A stretch of DNA of 64,000 bases from contig CAVOOM010000006.1 of the NCBI GenBank assembly GCA_963697565.1, positions 434,001 through 498,000 on the forward strand, in the 5' to 3' direction. This document shows positions 37,025-46,260 of this stretch, in pieces; the stretch's first letter is position 1, and each line of letters opens with the position of its first letter. Both the position numbers and the translations under genes were made by a program. The notes under the pieces are model-generated. The model was given only the letters and a program-made list of their open reading frames with translations. It was not told the origin of the DNA and made no database searches. The stretch comes from CAWFSE01 sp963697565. Its GTDB lineage: Bacteria > Actinomycetota > Actinomycetes > CAVWCF01.

Positions 37025-37507
37025 ATGTCATTCACGGTCGGGGAGACTGTTGTCTACCCCCATCACGGCGCCGCGCTCATCGAGGCCATCGAGACGCGGA
37101 CCATCAAGGGCGAAGAGCGGCTCTACCTGGTGCTCAAGGTCGCCCAGGGCGATCTGACGGTGCGGGTGCCCGCGGACAACGCCGAGTACGTCGGCGTCCG
37201 CGACGTGGTCGGTGCGGAGGGTCTGGAGCGCGTGTTCGACGTGCTGCGCCAGCCGTACACCGAGGAGCCCACGAACTGGTCCCGCCGCTACAAGGCCAAC
37301 CTGGAGAAGCTCGCCTCGGGCGATGTGATCAAGGTGGCCGAGGTCGTCCGCGACCTGTGGAGGCGCGAGCGCGAGCGCGGCCTGTCCGCCGGCGAGAAGC
37401 GGATGCTGGCCAAAGCCCGGCAAATCCTTGTGTCGGAGCTCGCACTTGCCGAGAAGACCAATGAGGACAAGGCCGAGGCCATCCTCGACGAGGTGCTCGC
37501 CTCCTAG
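37025..37507 (+). CDS. carD: CarD-family RNA polymerase-binding regulator
   Basis: 160 residues: the Tudor-like polymerase-interaction domain MSFTVGETVVYPHHGAALIE, then the DNA-binding helices around TNWSRRYKANLEKLASGDVI and RDLWRRERERGLSAGEKRML. Stabilises open promoter complexes, acting on rRNA and many housekeeping promoters. Unbroken. The 101 bp that follow hold nothing recognisable. Confidence 0.96.
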   Translation: MSFTVGETVVYPHHGAALIEAIETRTIKGEERLYLVLKVAQGDLTVRVPADNAEYVGVRDVVGAEGLERVFDVLRQPYTEEPTNWSRRYKANLEKLASGDVIKVAEVVRDLWRRERERGLSAGEKRMLAKARQILVSELALAEKTNEDKAEAILDEVLAS

Positions 37508-37608
37508 GGGCTGATCGAGATGTCGCCGGAGGGCGGCGGGCGGCTCGTGCCGTTCGCCGCCTTCCGCGCGTTTGGGCGCGGGGCGCGGCCCGAGAGCCGA
37601 GGTGCCGC

Positions 37609-38829
37609 ATGGCCGACGTGGAACGGCCCGCTGAGCAGCGGGTGCCGCCCGCACCCCGGGTGAGCGATGATCCGCGTGGCCGGCGCGCGCCGGCCGCCGT
37701 CGTCGAGCTGCTCCGGCTGCTTGCCGTCATCTTCTTCGCCGCCGCCGGCTACCAGGTCGGCATCGCGCTCTCAGGGGCGGCCGAGCCCCTGCTCGGGCCG
37801 TTCAACGCCGCCGGGATCGGCATCGTCGTCGGCTCCGGCCTCGGGTACGTCCTGGGCGGCGTGCTCGGCCGGACCACGGTCAGCGCGGTCGACCGCAGCC
37901 AGCAGGCGCTGGAGGGGGTCTCCGCCGAGGAGGTCGTCGCCGGCGTCTTCGGCGGGCTGATCGGCGCCCTGGCCGGCAGCGCCCTGATGTGGCCGGTCTT
38001 CCTGCTCGGCCAGCCGGCCTTCGCGGTGCCGCTCTTCGGCTTCGTCGTGCTCACCCTGGGGCTGATGGGCTACCGGGCCGGCGTCGCGCGGCACGAGTCC
38101 ATGCTCGCGATCTTCTCCGGCCGCGCCGGGATGCGGCCCCCCGTCACCTCGGCGGCCGCGTTGCCGCGGCTGGTGGACACGTCGGTCGCCATCGACGGCC
38201 GGGTGCTGGATGTCGTGCGGGCCGGATTCCTGCACGGCCGGATGCTGGTGGCCCGGCCCGTCCTGCTGGAGCTGCAGGGCCTGGCCGACGCCGGCGACGA
38301 GGTCCGGCGCGCCAAGGGCCGGCGCGGGCTGGCGACCCTGGAGGCGCTGCGGCGCGAGCCCGGGATCTCGGTCGAGGCGATCGACGACGACGCCCCGCAG
38401 GTTCCCGATGTCGACGCCAAGCTGATGCGGATCGCCATCGACCGCGACGCCGCCCTGCTCACCCTCGACACGAACCTCGCCCGCGCCGCCGCGCTCGCCG
38501 GGGTACGGGTGCTCAACCTGCACGCGCTCACGCTGGCGCTGCGCCCGCCGGTGGTGGCCGGCGACGACGTCGAGGTGCACCTGCTCAAGCCGGGCCGCGA
38601 GGCCGGACAGGCGGTCGGCTACCTCGACGACGGGACGATGGTGGTGGTCGAGCAGGCTCGCGCACGGGTGGGCAAGACCGTCGTCGCCCACGTGACGAGC
38701 GTGCTGACCACCGCCAACGGCCGGATGGTCTTCGGCCGGCTGGGCGGGATCGACGCGGTCGCCGCGGCCTCAGCGCCGGCGTCGGCGGAGGCCGAGCCGT
38801 CGGACGCCGCGGTCGACGCTCCGGCATGA
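37609..38829 (+). CDS. PIN-TRAM domain membrane protein (YacL-like)
   Basis: 406 residues. Four membrane segments (AVIFFAAAGYQVGIALSGA, GIGIVVGSGLGYVLGGVLG, GLIGALAGSALMWPVFLLG and a fourth), a PIN nuclease domain with acidic residues in LVDTSVAIDGRVLDVVRAGF and ALLTLDTNLARAAALAG, and a C-terminal TRAM domain (GYLDDGTMVVVEQARARVGK). Predicted membrane-bound RNase; regularly between carD and ispD in actinobacteria. Unbroken. Confidence 0.9.
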   Translation: MADVERPAEQRVPPAPRVSDDPRGRRAPAAVVELLRLLAVIFFAAAGYQVGIALSGAAEPLLGPFNAAGIGIVVGSGLGYVLGGVLGRTTVSAVDRSQQALEGVSAEEVVAGVFGGLIGALAGSALMWPVFLLGQPAFAVPLFGFVVLTLGLMGYRAGVARHESMLAIFSGRAGMRPPVTSAAALPRLVDTSVAIDGRVLDVVRAGFLHGRMLVARPVLLELQGLADAGDEVRRAKGRRGLATLEALRREPGISVEAIDDDAPQVPDVDAKLMRIAIDRDAALLTLDTNLARAAALAGVRVLNLHALTLALRPPVVAGDDVEVHLLKPGREAGQAVGYLDDGTMVVVEQARARVGKTVVAHVTSVLTTANGRMVFGRLGGIDAVAAASAPASAEAEPSDAAVDAPA

Positions 38830-38836
38830 TCGGCGG

Positions 38837-40027
38837 GTGACCTCCGCCCCTCCGTCCCGCGTCGCCGCGATCGTCCCGGCGGCCGGCCGCGGTGAGCGGC
38901 TCGGCCCCGGGGCCCCCAAGGCGCTGCGCGACTCTCGCCGGGCGGCCGCTGCTGGTGCACGCGGCCCTCGCGCTGGCCGCGTGCCCCGAGGTCGACCTGA
39001 TCGTCGTGGCGGCGCCGCCCGACGCCATCGCCGAGACCGCTGCGCTGCTGGCCGACGTCGACACCGACTGGGTGGTGGTCGCCGGCGGCCGCGACCCGGG
39101 TGGACTCCGTCCGGCTGGCCCTCGCGGCCGTCCCGGCCGACGTCGACGTGGTGCTGGTGCACGACGCGGCCCGCCCGCTCGTGCCGGCGGCCCTGGTCTC
39201 GGACGTGGTGGCCGCGGTGCGCGGCGGGGCGGACGCGGTCGTGCCCGGTGTCCCGCTGGCCGACACGGTCAAGCGGGTCGACGCCGCGGGCCTCGTCCAC
39301 GAGACGCCCGACCGCGCCGCGCTGCGGGCCGTGCAGACGCCGCAGGGGTTCCGCCGGCGGTGCTCGAGGCCGCCCACGCGGCGGCCGGGCCGGGCGCCGA
39401 CGGCGACCGATGACGCGGGGCTGGTCGAGCGGGCCGGCGGCGCGGTGCTGGTGATCCCCGGCGACGAGGAGGCGTTCAAGGTGACCCGTCCGCATGGACC
39501 TGCTGCTGGCCGAGGCGGTGCTCGCGGCGCGGGCCGGGTCCGCCGGCGGCGCGCCCCGGGTGGGGATGGGCACCGACGTGCATCCGCTCGAGCCGGGCCG
39601 GCCGTGCTGGGTCGCCGGGCTGCTGTGGCCAGACGAGCCGGCCGGGCCGAGCGGTCACTCCGACGGCGACGTGGCCGCGCACGCGCTCTGCGACGCGCTG
39701 CTGGCGGCGGCCGGGCTCGGCGACCTCGGCTCGAACTTCGGCACCGCCGAGCCGGAGTGGGCCGGCGCCTCAGGCGCGGCGCTGCTGGCCGAGACCGCCC
39801 GGCGGGTGCGGGCGTGCCGGGTACGCGATCGGCAACGCCACCGTCCAGGTCATCGGCAACCGCCCCCGCCTCGGCCCGCGCCGCGCCGAGGCGGAGCAGG
39901 CGCTGTCGGCGGCCCTCGGCGGCGCCCCGTCTCGGTCTCGGCGACGACCACCGACGGGCTCGGGCTGACCGGCCGGGGCGAGGGCCTGGCCGCGCTTGCG
40001 GTGGCGATGCTCGTGCCGCTCGCCTAG
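38837..40027 (+). CDS. ispDF: IspD-IspF, apparently fused MEP-pathway enzyme
   Basis: The IspD half (MEP cytidylyltransferase) has AAIVPAAGRGERLGPGAPKA, VVLVHDAARPLVPAALVSDV and ALRAVQTPQGFRR. The IspF half (MEcPP synthase) has RVGMGTDVHPLEPGRPC, GHSDGDVAAHALCDALLAAA and DLGSNF with the zinc Asp/His ligands. No stop codon separates them: IspD ends MDLLLAEAVLAARAGSAGGA and runs straight into IspF. Breaks near 38930, 39098, 39355, 39490, 39828 and 39925, several one-base insertions. GTG start with CATGAT 6 nt upstream. Fused IspDF is well known in proteobacteria, unusual in actinobacteria. Confidence 0.85.
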
Positions 40028-40030
40028 CGT
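40025..40030 (+). promoter_or_regulatory. -10 box of the PNPOx-like gene, leaderless type
   Basis: TAGCGT overlaps the stop codon of ispDF and ends 7 nt before the ATG at 40038. Confidence 0.5.
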
Positions 40031-40037
40031 CGCGGGT

Positions 40038-40432
40038 ATGGCCCACGCCCTTCCCGACAAGCTCATCCAATGGATCGACGCCGGCGAGTTCGCCGTCATC
40101 GGCACGATCGAGCCCGACGGCCGCCCCCAGCTGTCGGTGGTCTGGCTCGCGTACGACGGAGGCGACCTGCTCGTCTCGACGGTCGTGGGCCGCCGCAAGC
40201 ACCGCAACCTGGTGGCCGACCCGCGCTGCACGGTGATCGTCTACCCGCGCGACTCGCCGTACGAGTACGCCGAGGTCCGCGGCACGTCGACGATGACCGA
40301 GGAGGGCGGCCGCGCGCTGATCGACGCGCTTGCGGTGAAGTACCGCGGCCTGGACCGCTACCCTTCGACGACGGCACCGACAACGTCCGCGTCGTGGTGC
40401 GGATCACGCCGGACAAGGTCGTCGTCCGCTAG
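40038..40432 (+). CDS. PNPOx-fold F420/FMN-dependent enzyme (TIGR03618-like)
   Basis: About 132 residues of the split-barrel flavin-reductase fold: FAVIGTIEPDGRPQLSVVWL, then LLVSTVVGRRKHRNLVADPR and VIVYPRDSPYEYAEVRGTST. The short length and RKxRNL motif suit the F420-dependent branch. Frame break near 40363, a probable loss from a C-run (tac ccc ttc). Substrate unknown. Confidence 0.82.
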
Positions 40433-40456
40433 CCCGTTCCGCACCGGAGGGGTCCG

Positions 40457-40500
40457 GTTCGGCCACGGATCACGAGGCGTTCGTCTGCCGTTCACCCTTG
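40457..40500 (+). promoter_or_regulatory. Four-unit PHO box upstream of the DUF1508-like gene
   Basis: Starting at 40457, 40468, 40479 and 40490 are GTTCGGC, GATCACG, GTTCGTC and GTTCACC, each exactly 11 nt apart and on the plus strand. This matches the spacing and core of the boxes before pstS and phoU. The next plus-strand start is 83 nt downstream. A hairpin cccccgg-accgc-ccggggg lies in the intervening leader (about 40545-40563). Confidence 0.65.
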
Positions 40501-40582
40501 GCGCCCCTCGCTGTTTGCCCGCTGCCGACAGCCTGCAGGCAGCCCCCGGACCGCCCGGGGGACTCGCCCTGGAGGCCGCGCG

Positions 40583-41106
40583 TTGGGTGAGCCCCGCTTC
40601 CTGATCCTGGAGGGCGACGCCCGCCGGTTGAGCTGGCCCGATCCCTCCCGAGGCCGACGGCAACGGCGCCGCGGCCTGGCAGCTGGTGTCGGGCAACAAC
40701 CGCGAGCTGGGCCGCAGCGCCGTCCTACCACTGGGGTCCGGACGCCTGCCTCGGGGCGATCGACGAGCTCGTCCGCTCCCTGTCGCGCGCCCAGACCAGG
40801 GTGAGCCGCAGCCCGGCGACCGGCATGTGGACCTGGGTGCTGACCGTGGACGGCGAGCCGGCCGCGATGAGCGGCCGCGGCTACCGGCGCGAGACTGAGG
40901 CCCGCTACAGCCTGGATCACTTCCAGCGCGCAGTCCCGATCGCGGCCATCCGGTCACGGACGCCGTCGCGTCGTCTGGGCCATCGGGGCGGTCAGCTCGC
41001 CGGGCCCGGCGGGCGGCCCAGACGGCCCCGGGGCAGCCGATCCCGCAGAGGGCCAGTCCGGCTGAGGAGGCGCGGCCCTCCGCTGCCCGTACCCTTGCGC
41101 CCGTGA
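40583..41106 (+). CDS. YegP-like (DUF1508) protein
   Basis: TTG start preceded by ggagg gives MGEPRFLILEGDARRLSWP; after breaks near 40640 and 40728 the frame reads AAAWQLVSGNNRELGRSA and GAIDELVRSLSRAQTRVSRS, then GMWTWVLTVDGEPAAMSGRG and YRRETEARYSLDHFQRAVPI. This is the two-repeat layout of YegP-like proteins. The C-terminal end is uncertain: the frame runs on to 41106 through a low-complexity basic stretch, and another indel near 40950 is likely. Function unknown; the PHO box suggests phosphate control. Confidence 0.6.
41090..41095 (+). promoter_or_regulatory. -10 box of cysS, leaderless type
   Basis: TACCCT ends 7 nt before the GTG at 41103. Confidence 0.55.
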
Positions 41107-42512
41107 CCCTGCGCCTGCACGACACCGCGACCCGCGCGGTGCGCGACTTCGTGCCGCTCGTCCCCGGCCGGGTCGGCGTCTACCTGTGCGGCGCGACGGT
41201 GCAGGCCCCGCCGCACATCGGCCACATCCGCTCGGGGCTCGCCTTCGACGTGCTGCGCCGGTGGCTCGAGCACAGCGGCTACGTGGTCACCTTCATCCGC
41301 AACGTCACCGACATCGACGACAAGATCATCCACAACGCCGGCCACGAGGACATCCCGTACTGGCAGCTGGCGATGCGCAACGAGCGCGCCTTCACCTGGG
41401 CGTACGACACGCTCGGCTGCCTGCCGCCGACGTACGAGCCCCGGGCGACCGGCCACGTCCCCGAGATGGTCGCGCTCATGCAGCGGCTGATCGACCGCGA
41501 CCACGCGTACGCGGCCGGCGGCGACGTCTACTTCGATGTGCGCTCGCTGGAGTCGTACGGCTCGCTGTCGGGCCAGCGCATCGACGACATGCTCGCCGCC
41601 GCCGACAGCGAGGAGCGCGGCAAGCGCGACGCTCGCGACTTCGCGCTGTGGAAGGGCGCCAAGCCCGGCGAGCCGCAGTGGGACACCCCCTGGGGGTCCG
41701 GGCGGCCCGGCTGGCACCTGGAGTGCTCGGCGATGGCGCACAAGTACCTCGGCGCGGAGTTCGACATCCACGGCGGCGGGCTCGACCTGGTCTTCCCCCA
41801 CCACGAGAACGAGATCGCGCAGTCGGTCGCGGCCGGCGACGGCTTCGCCCGGTACTGGATGCACAACGCCTGGGTCACGACGAGCGGCGAGAAGATGAGC
41901 AAGTCGCTCGGCAACTCGCTGCTGGTCTCCGAGGTGGTCAAGCGCGTGCGCCCCGTCGAGCTGCGCTGGTACCTCATCGGCGCCCACTACCGCTCGCACC
42001 AGGAGTACTCCGAGGAGGCGCTGCACGAGGCGGCGACCGCCTACCAGCGGATCGAGCACTTCGTGCTGCGGGCCGCGGAGGCCGCCGGGCCGTTCGAGCC
42101 CTCGGTGGCCTGCGCCGACTTCGCCCTCGCCATGGACGACGACCTGGCCGTGCCGGCGGCGCTGGCCGCCCTGCAGGCCGTGGTGCGCGAGGGCAACACC
42201 GCGCTGGCCGCGGGCGACCACGCGACGGCCCGCGGCGCCGCGGCGTCCGTACGGGCCATGCTCGGCGTCCTGGGCGTCGACCCCCTGGCCGAGCCGTGGG
42301 CCTCGGCCCGCGGCGGCGCCGGGGACGCGGGCCTGCGCGACGCCGTGGACGGCCTCGTGCGGTCCTCGCTCGACGAGCGGGCCGCCGCGCGCAAGGACAA
42401 GGACTTCGCCCGGGCCGACGCGATCCGCGACCGGCTGGCGGCGGCGGGGATCGCGGTGGAGGACACCGCGGAAGGCGCGCGCTGGTCGCTCGCCGAGGAG
42501 GGACACCGCTGA
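41103..42512 (+). CDS. cysS: Cysteinyl-tRNA synthetase
   Basis: 469 residues. HIGH-type motif APPHIGHIRSGLAFDVLRRW, zinc ligands including CGATVQ and GWHLECSAMAHKYLG with FPHHENE, and KMSKS in SGEKMSKSLGNSLLVSEVV. Normal length and unbroken. The stop overlaps rlmB (TGATG). Confidence 0.97.
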   Translation: MTLRLHDTATRAVRDFVPLVPGRVGVYLCGATVQAPPHIGHIRSGLAFDVLRRWLEHSGYVVTFIRNVTDIDDKIIHNAGHEDIPYWQLAMRNERAFTWAYDTLGCLPPTYEPRATGHVPEMVALMQRLIDRDHAYAAGGDVYFDVRSLESYGSLSGQRIDDMLAAADSEERGKRDARDFALWKGAKPGEPQWDTPWGSGRPGWHLECSAMAHKYLGAEFDIHGGGLDLVFPHHENEIAQSVAAGDGFARYWMHNAWVTTSGEKMSKSLGNSLLVSEVVKRVRPVELRWYLIGAHYRSHQEYSEEALHEAATAYQRIEHFVLRAAEAAGPFEPSVACADFALAMDDDLAVPAALAALQAVVREGNTALAAGDHATARGAAASVRAMLGVLGVDPLAEPWASARGGAGDAGLRDAVDGLVRSSLDERAAARKDKDFARADAIRDRLAAAGIAVEDTAEGARWSLAEEGHR

Positions 42513-43501
42513 TGGCGGGCAACAGCCAGCGCAAGGGCGCGATGCGCAACACGGGCAGCAAGAAGGGCGCGACCGTCGGCTCGGGGGGCCAGCGGCGACG
42601 GGCCCTCGAGGGGCGCGGCCCGACGCCGAAGGCGAGCGAGCGGCCCGGACACCCGAAGGCCCGCAAGGCCGCGTCGGCCGCCAAGCGCGCCGAGGCGGGC
42701 TCGCGCGGGGGCGCCCCTCGCTCGGGGTCCTCGCGCCCGTCGCGCAAGACCGGGGGCGACGCGCCCGAGGTGGTCGCCGGCCGCAACTCCGTGGTCGAGG
42801 CCCTGCGCGCGGGCGTGCCGACCCTCGCGGTGCTCGTGGCCTCGCGGATCGACTCCGACGACCGGGTGCGCGAGTCGCTGAAGATCGCCGGCGACCGCGG
42901 GATCCCGCTGCTGGAGTGCTCGCGCACCGAGCTCGACCGGGTCACCGGCGGGGCCGTCCACCAGGGCCTCGCCCTGCAGGTCCCGCAGTACGAGTACGCG
43001 CACCCCGACGACCTGGTGGCGCGCGCCCACGAGCAGGGCGAGACGCCGCTCATCGTCGCGCTCGACGGGGTCACCGACCCGCGCAACCTCGGGGCCGTGG
43101 TCCGCTCTGCGGCGGCGTTCGGCGCCCACGGCGTGCTGGTGCCCGAGCGCCGCTCGGCGGGGATGACCGCCGGCGCGTGGAAGGCCTCGGCCGGCGCCGC
43201 CGCGCGCATCCCGGTCGCGCGGGCCACCAACCTGGCGCGCGCGTTGGAGGCGTACCGCGCGGGCGGGCTGTTCGTCGTCGGCCTGGCGGCGGGCGGCAAG
43301 GCCGAGGTCGGCGCGCTGGCCCTGGCCGACTCGCCGCTCGTCCTGGTCGTCGGCTCGGAAGGCCAGGGGCTGTCGCGCATCGTCACGGCCGCCTGCGACG
43401 AGGTGGCCAACATCCCGATGGCCTCGAGCGTCGAGTCGCTCAACGCGGGGGTCGCGGCGAGCATCGCGCTGTTCAGCGTGGCCCAGGCCCGCCGGGCTTG
43501 A
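42512..43501 (+). CDS. rlmB: 23S rRNA 2'-O-ribose methyltransferase (RlmB/TrmH family)
   Basis: SpoU-type knotted methyltransferase of 329 residues with a long basic N-terminal extension (about 80 residues rich in Arg, Lys, Gly). Motif 1 LIVALDGVTDPRNLGAVVRS, motif 2 VLVVGSEGQGLSRIV, motif 3 IPMASSVESLNAGVAASIAL. Modifies G2251-type positions in relatives. Co-transcribed with cysS. Confidence 0.93.
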   Translation: MAGNSQRKGAMRNTGSKKGATVGSGGQRRRALEGRGPTPKASERPGHPKARKAASAAKRAEAGSRGGAPRSGSSRPSRKTGGDAPEVVAGRNSVVEALRAGVPTLAVLVASRIDSDDRVRESLKIAGDRGIPLLECSRTELDRVTGGAVHQGLALQVPQYEYAHPDDLVARAHEQGETPLIVALDGVTDPRNLGAVVRSAAAFGAHGVLVPERRSAGMTAGAWKASAGAAARIPVARATNLARALEAYRAGGLFVVGLAAGGKAEVGALALADSPLVLVVGSEGQGLSRIVTAACDEVANIPMASSVESLNAGVAASIALFSVAQARRA

Positions 43502-43535
43502 CCTCTCGCATTCGGCCGAACGCCCGGGGCCTCCG

Positions 43536-43541
43536 TACCCT
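43536..43541 (+). promoter_or_regulatory. -10 box of the PLP decarboxylase gene, leaderless type
   Basis: TACCCT ends 8 nt before the GTG at 43550. Confidence 0.5.
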
Positions 43542-43549
43542 CGGGCCTT

Positions 43550-44902
43550 GTGCATGAGTACACCGCCGAGACCGACCGGCTGGCCCAGGCCGTCATCGAC
43601 TACGCCCGCAAGCGACTGCAGCTGAACCCGGTCCCGCTCGACCGCCCGCGCTCGTACGACGAGCTGCACGCCGTCGCCGGGGAGACCGTCACGGCCGAGG
43701 GGATCGGCGGCGAGCGCGCGCTGGCCCTCTTCGACGAGGTGCTGTCCAAGGCCTGCATCTCGGTCGACCACCCGCGCTACCTGGCGTTCATCCCGGGCGC
43801 GCCCACCGAGGCGGCGACGCTGTTCGACGTCGTCGTGGGCGCCTCGTCGATCTACGGCGGCTCGTGGCTGGAGGGCGCGGGCGCGGTGTACGCCGAGAAC
43901 CAGGCGCTGCGCTGGATCGCCGATCTGGCGGGCTTCCCGGCCGAGGCGGGCGGGGTCTTCGTGCAGGGCGGCACCCTCGGCAACCTGTCGGCGCTGGTGG
44001 CCGCGCGCCACACCGCGCAGACCCGGCGCGGCGGTGAGCGCCCCGCCCGCTGGGTCGTCGCGTGCAGCGCCGAGGCGCACTCCTCGATCGCCAGCGCCGC
44101 CCGGGTGATGGACATCGACGTGCTCGCGGTGCCCGTCGACGACCAGGGCCGGCTGCTCGGCTCCGAGCTGGCCAAGGCGCTGGACGCGCACGGCCGCGAC
44201 GACGTCTTCGCCGTGGTCGGCACCGGGGGCACCACGAACTACGGGATCGTCGACGACCTGGCCGGGCTGGCGGACGTGTGCGCGGAGCGCGGCCTGTGGC
44301 TGCACATCGACGGGGCGTACGGGCTGGCGGCGCTCGCGGCGCCGTCGCGGCGCGCGCTCTTCGACGGGATCGAGCGCGCCGACTCGTTCATCGTCGACCC
44401 GCACAAGTGGCTCTTCGCGCCGTTCGACGCGTGCGCGCTGCTCTACCGCGATCCGCGGCTGGCCCGCGCGGCGCACACCCAGACCGCCGGCTACCTCGAC
44501 GTCCTCACCAACGCCGACGAGTGGAACCCCAGCGACTACGCCTACCACCTGTCGCGGCGGGCCCGCGGGCTGCCGCTGTGGTACTCGCTGGCCACCCACG
44601 GCACCGACGCCTACCGCGACGCGGTCGAGCAGTCGCTGGCCGTGGCCGACGCGGCGGCCGCCGAGATCCGCGCGCGCTCGTACGTCGAGCTGGTGCGCGA
44701 GCCGATGCTGTCGGTCGTGGTGTTCCGGCGGATCGGCTGGACCTCAGCGCAGTACCAGGACTGGAGCGACCGGCTGCTCGCGGCGAACTTCGCCTTCGTC
44801 ACGCCGACGGCCCACGACGGCGAGACGGTCACCCGCTTCGCGATCGTCAACCCCAGGACGACCGTCGCCGACATCCAGGCCATCCTCGACACGATGGCCT
44901 GA
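43550..44902 (+). CDS. Group II PLP-dependent decarboxylase
   Basis: 450 residues, aromatic-L-amino-acid/glutamate decarboxylase family: HPRYLAFIPGAPTEAATLFD, VFVQGGTLGNLSALVAARH, cofactor Asp and His in LWLHIDGAYGLAALAAPSRR, and the PLP lysine in SFIVDPHKWLFAPFDACALL. Substrate unknown; candidates are aromatic or acidic amino acids. Unbroken. Confidence 0.9.
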   Translation: MHEYTAETDRLAQAVIDYARKRLQLNPVPLDRPRSYDELHAVAGETVTAEGIGGERALALFDEVLSKACISVDHPRYLAFIPGAPTEAATLFDVVVGASSIYGGSWLEGAGAVYAENQALRWIADLAGFPAEAGGVFVQGGTLGNLSALVAARHTAQTRRGGERPARWVVACSAEAHSSIASAARVMDIDVLAVPVDDQGRLLGSELAKALDAHGRDDVFAVVGTGGTTNYGIVDDLAGLADVCAERGLWLHIDGAYGLAALAAPSRRALFDGIERADSFIVDPHKWLFAPFDACALLYRDPRLARAAHTQTAGYLDVLTNADEWNPSDYAYHLSRRARGLPLWYSLATHGTDAYRDAVEQSLAVADAAAAEIRARSYVELVREPMLSVVVFRRIGWTSAQYQDWSDRLLAANFAFVTPTAHDGETVTRFAIVNPRTTVADIQAILDTMA

Positions 44903-44914
44903 GCGGCCGCGAGG

Positions 44915-46118
44915 TCAGGCGCCGGTGGGCGGTGCCTCCGCCACGGCCGGCCTCTCGGCGCCCGGTTGGCGCGTCTCGATCACGTGGGCGGCCGCCGGGA
45001 AGATCAGGACGCTGAGCACGCCCGCGCCGACGAGCGCCGCGGCGTTGGCCGGGATCATGAGCCCGCTGTCGACGCCGACCGCGGTGACGGCCACGATGAT
45101 GGGCAACCCGGTCGCGGTGTACAGCGCCAACCGCAGCAGATCCGGCCGGGGCAGCCAGCCGCGGAACCACAGCAGCGTCGGCAGCCCGCGGCAGACCACC
45201 AGCAGAGCGAAGAACAGCAGCAGGCGCTCGGGCGACTCGAGGACCGCCTGCACGTCGAGCGACATCCCCGAGACCACGAAGAACAGCGGCACGAACAGCC
45301 CGAACGCCAGGCCGTCGATCTTGGTCTCGAGCCGCTCGTCGGTGCCCGGGCAGAAGTGCCGGCGGGTGATCATCCCGGCGAAGAAGGCCCCGAGGATCAC
45401 GTCGAGCCCGAAGGCGCCGGCGATGGCCAGCAGTCCGATCAGCAGCAGGACGATCAGCCGCAGCGAGGTCTGCGAGGTGGTCTCTCGGCCGCGCAGCAGG
45501 ATCTCGGTGAACCTCGGCCCGAAGTGACTCGGCAGCGCCGCCAGTGCAAGGGCGACGAACCCGAAGAGCGCCAGCACCACCAGCGAGGTGAAGGCGCCCC
45601 GGGCGCCCAGCAGCAGCGAGATCGCCACGATGGGTGCGAACTCGCCGACCGCGCCGTTGGCGAGCACCGCGCGGCCGAGGGGCTGCTCGGTGATCCCGGC
45701 GTCGCGAAGGATCGGCAGGAGGGTCCCGAGGGCGGTGCTGGTGAGCGCGATGGCGACCGCCGCCGTGTCGCGGACCACGCCGGTCCAGTGCAGGAGGCCG
45801 GCGGCGAGAGCGCGAGGGCCACGGCGGTCAGCCAGTTGAGGCCGGCCCGCTGGGCCAGCCGGCCGCGGATGAGCTCGGGGGGCAGCTCGAACCCGGCCAC
45901 GAAGAACAGGAAGCCGAGGCCGACGCCGGCGAAGAGGCTGATCGGCTCGCTGACCTGGGCGAGGTCCGAGCGCCTGGGGGCCGATCACGACGCCGAGCAC
46001 GAGCAGGACGGCGACCTCGGGGATCTTGGGCCCGGGCAGGATCGCCACGATGAACGGCGCCAGCGCGGCGACGGCGACGATCGCGAAGAGGGAGCCGAGC
46101 CCCTCGGACGACGTCCAC
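44915..46118 (-). CDS. Cation:proton antiporter (CPA2/KefB type)
   Basis: About 400 residues, 12 or so membrane segments: VAILPGPKIPEVAVLLVLGV, TAVAIALTSTALGTLLPILR, LLIGLLAIAGAFGLDVILGA, FFAGMITRRHFCPGTDERLE and LAFGLFVPLFFVVSGMSLDV. No C-terminal RCK/TrkA domain. Breaks near 46110, 45975 and 45810. GTG at 46118 with a minus-strand -10 TAGCGT 8 nt upstream. Ion specificity (Na+ or K+) unknown. Confidence 0.85.
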
Positions 46119-46177
46119 GGCAGCGCACGCTAGCGCCCGCGCCGCCCGCGCCGCCCGCGTACCCTCGGTCCGTCACG

Positions 46178-46252
46178 CCGACGTGGCGCAATTGGCAGCG
46201 CACCCGCCTTGTAAGCGGGTGGTTAGGGGTTCGAGTCCCCTCGTCGGCTCCA
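46178..46252 (+). tRNA. tRNA-Thr (anticodon TGT), CCA encoded
   Basis: Acceptor arms gccgacg and cgtcggc pair fully. The anticodon stem acccgc/gcgggt encloses loop cttgtaa, giving anticodon TGT (reads ACA). The T-arm ggggttcgagtcccc is standard, and CCA is encoded at 46250-46252. A -10-like TACCCT (46160-46165) lies 12 nt before the mature 5' end. Confidence 0.95.
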
Positions 46253-46260
46253 CTCCGCGG

